Shown here: positions 35,963 through 40,946 of the stretch, in pieces | Numbering within the stretch: position 1 is the first letter of the stretch | Layout: every line of letters begins with the position of its first letter | Origin: Burkholderiales bacterium | GTDB lineage: Bacteria > Pseudomonadota > Gammaproteobacteria > Burkholderiales > Eutrophovitaceae | Reading direction: 5' to 3' | DNA length: 40,946 nucleotides | Assembly: GCA_028379895.1 (NCBI GenBank) | Contig: JAOEKQ010000012.1 | Location: 1 to 40,946 of the forward strand | Program-made: the position numbers and the translations under genes | The notes under the pieces: model-generated | Told to the model about the DNA's origin: nothing | The model's database searches: none | Seen by the model: the letters and a program-made list of their open reading frames with translations, nothing else

Positions 35963-38900
35963 TCAAGCTGCCTTTCGCTCTTCACCCGTCGCACGGTATT
36001 GATAAAGTAGCTCCTGCCAGTTCACTCTAACCTGAATAACGTTAGCCTCCTTTACATGGCCAAAACCCTTGATCTCTTCTGGTAAAGACAAAAGTTTCTT
36101 GGCCACATCGACATTAGATTCGTTCACGGAATCCATGATTTCCTCAACCAATAGCCGATAATCTTTTATAAGTTGACGTTCCATCTTCCTTTCGGCGGTC
36201 CAACCAAATATATCGAAAGTCGTGCCACGTAAAAATCGCATACATGACAAAATTTTAAATGCTCCTAGGACCCAAGAGCCGAACTCTTTTTTCTTTAAAA
36301 AACCGGTTTCGGGATCTTTTTTTGAAAACAGCGGAGGAGCCAAGTGGTATCGAATCTTATAATCCCCCTCAAAAATTTGATCTACTTTTTTCTGAAACAC
36401 ACCGTTAGCGTAAAGTCTACCGACCTCGTATTCATCTTTATACGCCATCAGCTTAAAATAATAACGAGCGACAGCCTCTGTCAATCCATAAAACCTCGGC
36501 CCTGACTGTTCCTTGAGACGCACTCTATCCACCAAACTCTGGTATTGCTTTGCATAATCTAAGTTTTGGTAATCGCTAAGGAAATTGAATCTTCTTTGAA
36601 TGAGCTCATCAAGTGAATCAGATTGACGATCTGGATCTTCCGCTACCACTTTTGGTTTCAATAGACGCTCAATAGCAGCCAAGTCAACGCTAGCTCTCCG
36701 TCCCCATAGGAACGCCGACTTGTTCATCTCGACTGCTGTTCCGTTCATCTCAATAGCTTTGTTTATTGCTTCATGACCGAGTGGTAATAAACCTTTTTGG
36801 TACGCATATCCGAGCATGAACATATTAGAAGCAATTGAATTACCCATTAGCGCCGTTGCAATTCGTGTGGCCTCTACAAATTCAACGTTATCTTGCCCCA
36901 ATCTTTTACCAATAGTTGCCTTCAAATCATCTCGAGGGAATTGATAATTTTTATCCTGAGTAAAAGCACCCGTCATCTGTTCATGAACATTGACAATAGC
37001 GAACGTCTTTCCATTTTGCCCCAGCTCCATCGTTTTTTCGCTTGCAGTTGTTACGAAATCGCACCCTAAAATCAATGAGGCACCAGCGAATCCAAGGCGA
37101 GCTGCTTTTAAATCCTCCTGGCGACTCGCGATCTGCAAATGACTCCATACTGCACCACCTTTTTGCGCTAGACCGGCCATATCCATTCCGGCGAAAGACT
37201 TACTCTCAAGGTGAGCTGCCATACCAACTATGGCTCCGATGGTAACTACACCTGTGCCACCAATACCGTTGACTAGGATTCCGTATGGCTCCGCCAAAGA
37301 AGGCACAACCGGATCCGACAGAACTGGAAATAGGTCAGTTTTTTCATTTTTTGAAGCGGCACCTTGCCCTTTTTTCAACGCTCCGCCATGAACTGTAACG
37401 AAACTAGGGCAAAATCCCTTTACACAAGAAAAATCTTTGTTACATGATGACTGGTCTATGGAGCGTTTCCTGCCGAATTCCGTTTCTAGTGGAGTAACCG
37501 ACACACAATTCGACTGCACCCCGCAGTCGCCACAACCCTCACAAACCAAGTCATTAATAACTGCTCTTTTCGCAGGATCAGGAAATGTTCCTCTTTTACG
37601 TCTTCGTCTTTTCTCCGATGCGCAGGTCTGGTCATACACGATCACCGAAACACCCGGAACCTCGCGAATCTGCCTCTGAACCTGGTTGTAATCATCCCGA
37701 TGATGAACGGTAACACCCTTAGCAAACCCGGCATTAGAGCCATATTTCTCCGGTTCATCTGTAACTACCACTACTCTCGTAGCACCTTCGGCAGTGACCT
37801 GTTGCGTTATTTGAGGCACTGACAACTGACCATCCACATGCTGCCCTCCCGTCATGGCCACAGCATCATTGAACAAGATTTTATAGGTCATATTAGCCCC
37901 AGAAGCTACAGAAGCTCTTACTGCCAAGAATCCCGAATGAAAGTAGGTCCCATCTCCGATATTTTGAAAAACATGAGGGGTATCAACAAAATGTGATTCG
38001 CCAATCCAGCTCGCGCCTTCTCCGCCCATTTGGGTATAACCCGTTGTGTTGCGGTCCATCCACTGAGCCATGAAATGACAACCAATTCCGGACAATGCAA
38101 CTGACCCATCAGGAACTTTAGTTCCACTATTGTGCGGACATCCAGAACAAAAATATGGCGTACGTTCCATTGCCGGAATTTCTGGTGTCTCGAGAGCCAG
38201 AGACTTTCTATGTTCTAATCGACTCTCAAGGATTTTGTCGCCAGTCACTTCCAATATACGCTCAGCTATCGCAATTGCAATTTCATTGGGCTCAAGAGCC
38301 GCATTCGATCTTAAAAGATCGAGTCCTTTTTCATCCTTCTTTCCGATGACAACCGGCCGACTCTCCATGGAGTAGAGAATATCTTTCAATTGAGTCTCTA
38401 TTAATCCTCGTTTCTCCTCTACGACCAATACTTTTTTAAGACCTTGCGCAAACTGAGCAATACCTGATGGCTCAAGCGGCCAAGTCATCCCTACCTTGTA
38501 TAAACTAACACCCAATTGCTTCGCTCTTTGCTCGTCTATTCCAAGATAGTGCAGCGCTTGACGGACATCGAGATAAGACTTACCGCATGTAATGATTCCT
38601 AAAAGGTCGTTCTCACCTTCAATCTCAACCCGATCAATCCCATTTGCCCTGACAAAAGCTTTCACCGCTTCTAGCTTATATTTGTGTAAGCGTTTTTCTT
38701 GTTCTAGAGGAGGATCTGGGAAACGAAGACTCAGCCCTCCTTCAGGCATTTTAAAATCATCTGGGTAGACAATTTGTACTCTATCGTCACCGACATCGAC
38801 TGTCGCACTCGCATCAATCGTATCTTTCATACATTTCAGACCAACCCAAGTTCCAGAATACCGGGAGAGCGCCCATCCGTACAACCCGTAATCTAGTAAT

Positions 38901-39433
38901 TCCTGCACGCCCGCAGGATTTAGAATCGGCATCATTGCGTCAACAAGTGCAAATTCACTTTGGTGGGCAGTTGTCGATGATTCACATGTATGGTCATCGC
39001 CCATTAACGCAAGCACACCACCATTGGGGTGTGTCCCAGCTAAGTTTGCGTGCCGAAAAACATCACCAGATCGATCAACTCCAGGTCCTTTGCCGTACCA
39101 AATACCAAATACCCCATCGAACTTAGCTTTGCCATGCATGCCTGCCTGCTGCGCACCCCACAATGCCGTTGCGGCGAGGTCTTCATTAACACCTGACTGA
39201 AACACAATGTCATTGCTTTGCAGATGTTTCTTTGCAATCCAGAGCTGTTGATCAAACTGCCCTAGAGGACTGCCTCGATATCCAGAAATATAGCCTGCAG
39301 TCTTTAATCCACTCTTTTTGTCCCTGGCATGTTGCATCAGCGGCAAACGAACCAAAGCCTGGGTCCCGTTAAGGAAGATGCGTCCTTCCTCGACGACATA
39401 TTTATCTTCTAAAGCAACGTCTCTAAGTTTCAT
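35963..39433 (-). CDS. Indolepyruvate:ferredoxin oxidoreductase family protein, single chain
   Basis: A 1156-residue fusion of the IorA- and IorB-like parts. The N-terminal pyrimidine-binding domain shows AGYISGYRGSPLGQFDQQLW; thiamine diphosphate residues include CSGCPHNSGTK and GDGTYFHSG near residue 490. A Cys-rich iron-sulfur region lies near 625-670 (CEGCGDCGVQSNC, then SSCNKDFSC and KGFCPSF). The gamma domain starts with GIGGTGVVTIGAIVG near 730. Such enzymes decarboxylate aryl or branched 2-oxo acids to acyl-CoA and reduce ferredoxin; in proteobacteria they act in aromatic amino acid breakdown. Single-chain forms of this length are common in Proteobacteria, so the fusion is normal. It converges on the GDPD-like gene and is divergent from tusA. 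Confidence 0.93.
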   Translation of the reverse strand: MKLRDVALEDKYVVEEGRIFLNGTQALVRLPLMQHARDKKSGLKTAGYISGYRGSPLGQFDQQLWIAKKHLQSNDIVFQSGVNEDLAATALWGAQQAGMHGKAKFDGVFGIWYGKGPGVDRSGDVFRHANLAGTHPNGGVLALMGDDHTCESSTTAHQSEFALVDAMMPILNPAGVQELLDYGLYGWALSRYSGTWVGLKCMKDTIDASATVDVGDDRVQIVYPDDFKMPEGGLSLRFPDPPLEQEKRLHKYKLEAVKAFVRANGIDRVEIEGENDLLGIITCGKSYLDVRQALHYLGIDEQRAKQLGVSLYKVGMTWPLEPSGIAQFAQGLKKVLVVEEKRGLIETQLKDILYSMESRPVVIGKKDEKGLDLLRSNAALEPNEIAIAIAERILEVTGDKILESRLEHRKSLALETPEIPAMERTPYFCSGCPHNSGTKVPDGSVALSGIGCHFMAQWMDRNTTGYTQMGGEGASWIGESHFVDTPHVFQNIGDGTYFHSGFLAVRASVASGANMTYKILFNDAVAMTGGQHVDGQLSVPQITQQVTAEGATRVVVVTDEPEKYGSNAGFAKGVTVHHRDDYNQVQRQIREVPGVSVIVYDQTCASEKRRRRKRGTFPDPAKRAVINDLVCEGCGDCGVQSNCVSVTPLETEFGRKRSIDQSSCNKDFSCVKGFCPSFVTVHGGALKKGQGAASKNEKTDLFPVLSDPVVPSLAEPYGILVNGIGGTGVVTIGAIVGMAAHLESKSFAGMDMAGLAQKGGAVWSHLQIASRQEDLKAARLGFAGASLILGCDFVTTASEKTMELGQNGKTFAIVNVHEQMTGAFTQDKNYQFPRDDLKATIGKRLGQDNVEFVEATRIATALMGNSIASNMFMLGYAYQKGLLPLGHEAINKAIEMNGTAVEMNKSAFLWGRRASVDLAAIERLLKPKVVAEDPDRQSDSLDELIQRRFNFLSDYQNLDYAKQYQSLVDRVRLKEQSGPRFYGLTEAVARYYFKLMAYKDEYEVGRLYANGVFQKKVDQIFEGDYKIRYHLAPPLFSKKDPETGFLKKKEFGSWVLGAFKILSCMRFLRGTTFDIFGWTAERKMERQLIKDYRLLVEEIMDSVNESNVDVAKKLLSLPEEIKGFGHVKEANVIQVRVNWQELLYQYRATGEERKAA

Positions 39434-39595
39434 AATCAGTCAGAGCTCCCCGGTTAGCTAAACTGGCACGTGAGTATTTGAAAACAAATAAATAATTAAA
39501 TAAAGCGGAACGTCTCCACAGGTAGTGCCTCATAATTTACTTTGGTACGATCGTATCACATTAGATCTTCAAAACACCAAATGTAGGACTGAAGG

Positions 39596-39601
39596 TATAA
39601 T
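39596..39601 (+). promoter_or_regulatory. Possible -10 element of tusA
   Basis: TATAAT lies 40 bases before the tusA ATG at 39642, giving a leader of about 34 bases. The -35 position holds only AACACC. A perfect 10-base palindrome, TACGATCGTA, lies upstream at 39546-39555. Confidence 0.38.
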
Positions 39602-39641
39602 TTACGAAAATCGAAATACGACAGAAACGAGGCAAAAAAAC

Positions 39642-39890
39642 ATGTCAGAAGAAACAGATCCAGCGATTGACCTGTCGCTAGACGTGAAGGGGCTTAATTG
39701 TCCGCTTCCGATTCTCAAAACCAAGAAGGCTCTACAACAAGTTAACGTTGGAAATATACTTGAGGTACTCACAACTGACCCAGGATCTGTTCCCGATTTT
39801 AACGCTTTTTGCCGTCAGACAGGCCACGAGTTAATCGATACGATCGAACAAAAGACTAGTTTCCGATTTTTAATTCGAAAAACTAAGTGA
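39642..39890 (+). CDS. tusA: Sulfur carrier protein TusA-like (SirA family)
   Basis: An 82-residue TusA/SirA/YeeD-type protein. The persulfide Cys sits in LNCPLPILKTKKAL (CPxP motif), followed by the typical EVLTTDPGSVPDFNAFC. TusA passes sulfur from a cysteine desulfurase to tRNA thiolation or molybdenum cofactor synthesis. The ATG at 39642 is preceded by GAGG nine bases upstream and gives the usual length; an in-frame ATG at 39525 would add 39 residues without family support. It is divergent from the oxidoreductase gene and convergent with ssb. Paralogues in this family make the exact sulfur partner uncertain. Confidence 0.88.
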   Translation: MSEETDPAIDLSLDVKGLNCPLPILKTKKALQQVNVGNILEVLTTDPGSVPDFNAFCRQTGHELIDTIEQKTSFRFLIRKTK

Positions 39891-39948
39891 CAACCTCACT
39901 TCTTAACACTCAAAAATAAAACGATCTAAACTAGTATATGCAAGCAAT

Positions 39949-40389
39949 TTAAAAGGGGATATCGTCCTCGAGGTCGTCTAGCCCACCGGAAAATTCTCCA
40001 GGACCAGATGCTTTACCAGGGGCCTGACTATCACCAGAATTCCCTCCGCCCGGGCCGGATCGGGAGCCCAGCATTTGCATGCGGTCAGCTACGACTTCTG
40101 TGGTGTATTTGTCTTGGCCCTCTTTATCAGTCCATTTTCGGGTTTGCAAGCGTCCCTCAAAATAAGCTTGAGACCCCTTCTTTAAATATTCACCTGCAAC
40201 TTCAGCCACTCTTCCAAACATGACGATTCTGTGCCATTCTGTTTTTTCTTGTCGATCGCCACCTTTATCTTTCCAAGTGTCGGTTGTTGCGATACTCAAA
40301 TTCACCATAGCGTCGCCACTTGGCATTCGACGGACCTCCGGATCTCTTCCAAGATTTCCAACAAGAATGACTTTATTTACGGAAGCCAT
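39949..40389 (-). CDS. ssb: Single-stranded DNA-binding protein
   Basis: A 146-residue SSB. The OB fold opens with [20 protein letters not shown] and contains [22 protein letters not shown] and [14 protein letters not shown] Gly/Pro-rich linker leads to the acidic tip DDLEDDIPF that recruits repair and replication proteins. CAGGAG lies six bases before the ATG, one of the strongest ribosome sites in the window. The MFS gene lies upstream on the same strand; uvrA, often the next gene in Betaproteobacteria, would be beyond the window. Confidence 0.97.
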   Translation of the reverse strand: MASVNKVILVGNLGRDPEVRRMPSGDAMVNLSIATTDTWKDKGGDRQEKTEWHRIVMFGRVAEVAGEYLKKGSQAYFEGRLQTRKWTDKEGQDKYTTEVVADRMQMLGSRSGPGGGNSGDSQAPGKASGPGEFSGGLDDLEDDIPF

Positions 40390-40484
40390 GTTTTTCTCCT
40401 GTGTTTAAAACTGTGATTTTACGATAGATAACGCTAAATCTAACTCTAGCGTCTTTGACTGAACTTCGCTACCCAAAAAATAAT

Positions 40485-40946
40485 CTATGTAGCAAAGACT
40501 TTCTTTGTATCCGAGATATTCATTGAAATCAGTAGCCACATAGTTGCCCATACGGCACAAAAAACAAAAACTCCTTGTCCTGAGTATTGTTGATAAATCC
40601 ATCCCCCAGCGACTCCGCCGATAAACGTACCGAGATACTGACTGGTACTGTACACGCCTAACGCTGTACCCTTAGAACTGGAGTCTGCAATACGCGATAC
40701 CCAGGAAGGAAGTGATGCCTCCAACATATTAAAAGCACCAAAAAATACAATTAATGCAGCAGCAAGACCGACATATCCTAAATTTAAAAGACCAAGACTC
40801 AATTGAGATAAAGCGATCAATGCAACACTCGATATGAAGACAAATTTACGATGACCAAATTTCTCAGACACCGTCATCAACGGCAGCATAATCATGACGC
40901 TGGATAGCATCACCATTAGATAAAATTTCCAAGAAACAACGTCATC
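40485..40946 (-). CDS. MFS transporter (5' part outside the window)
   Basis: The C-terminal portion of a major facilitator superfamily transporter. The minus-strand frame is open to the window edge (the last codons there read DDVVSWKFYL), so the ATG at 40916 is internal. About five hydrophobic segments remain, with an MFS motif-A-like loop at SEKFGHRKFVF, a MLEASLPSWVSRIA motif and GTALGVYSTSQYLGTFIGGVAGGW, typical of the C-terminal half. The substrate cannot be judged. It precedes ssb by 95 bases; the MFS-ssb order is a pattern I recall from Betaproteobacteria next to uvrA. Confidence 0.87.
   Translation of the reverse strand, partial: DDVVSWKFYLMVMLSSVMIMLPLMTVSEKFGHRKFVFISSVALIALSQLSLGLLNLGYVGLAAALIVFFGAFNMLEASLPSWVSRIADSSSKGTALGVYSTSQYLGTFIGGVAGGWIYQQYSGQGVFVFCAVWATMWLLISMNISDTKKVFAT

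Noticed and set aside
35963..39433. Fusion artefact or assembly join in the 1156-residue oxidoreductase
   Set aside because: Single-chain proteins of this length and domain order are usual for proteobacterial members of the family.
39525..39641. N-terminal extension of TusA from 39525
   Set aside because: It would cover the promoter region and has no counterpart in the family; the ATG at 39642 has GAGG upstream and gives the normal length.
1..40946. CRISPR array, insertion sequence, prophage or defence island
   Set aside because: No direct repeat series, transposase, integrase, or known defence gene was found in reading both strands; all large frames are housekeeping or metabolic genes.

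Overview
The window looks like a chromosomal segment from a Betaproteobacterium (Burkholderiales-like gene order), but with an AT-rich composition by eye (not computed) that is more typical of streamlined aquatic members than of the GC-rich cultured genera. The lineage call rests on gene pairs I recall as common in Betaproteobacteria: rppH with proS, wrbA with a DUF2069 gene, aspS with nudB and an FmdB-type zinc ribbon, and ssb beside an MFS transporter. No rRNA, tRNA, IS element, integrase, prophage gene or CRISPR array was seen, and coding density is very high.

Layout. 1-2959: a DUF1800 gene (5' end outside the window) followed by a Tat-exported DUF1501 protein, a conserved pair of unknown biochemical role. 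2987-5114: divergent aldo/keto reductase and PIG3-type quinone oxidoreductase. 5125-6461: rppH and a spermidine-synthase-like gene on the minus strand. 6570-10198: proS, wrbA, DUF2069 and gluQ on the plus strand, meeting a CinA/MoaB-like gene tail to tail with a 47-base overlap. 11082-13867: pxpA, pxpC and pxpB (ATP-dependent 5-oxoprolinase), joined by ATGA overlaps, with a small Cys-rich lipoprotein gene just upstream. 14061-15560: a secreted Cys-rich orphan protein facing an exported metallophosphoesterase. 15655-22038: hrpA, an amidase and a 2-hydroxyacid dehydrogenase. 22281-23888: nhaB, ending in a good intrinsic terminator.

23980-28400: a DUF2062 membrane protein and lutC-lutB-lutA (L-lactate utilisation) on the minus strand, with a divergent IclR-family regulator gene. 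The shared intergenic region carries several dyad symmetries. 28440-35058: pbpG, an Atm1-type ABC exporter, nadA, nudB, aspS and fmdB, all minus. 35203-35955: a UgpQ-like glycerophosphodiesterase homologue with several active-site residues replaced. 35963-39433: a very large single-chain indolepyruvate:ferredoxin oxidoreductase. 39642-40946: tusA, ssb and the 3' part of an MFS transporter that runs off the window.

Metabolically the segment fits an aerobic heterotroph using lactate, 5-oxoproline and aromatic amino acids or their 2-oxo acids, with Na+/H+ antiport. I did not find a convincing new multi-gene defence or mobile system. The best candidates for novelty are the DUF1800/DUF1501 export pair, the degenerate glycerophosphodiesterase homologue, the IclR-linked lut cluster with its dyads, and the small Cys-rich exported proteins around 13.6-14.5 kb.
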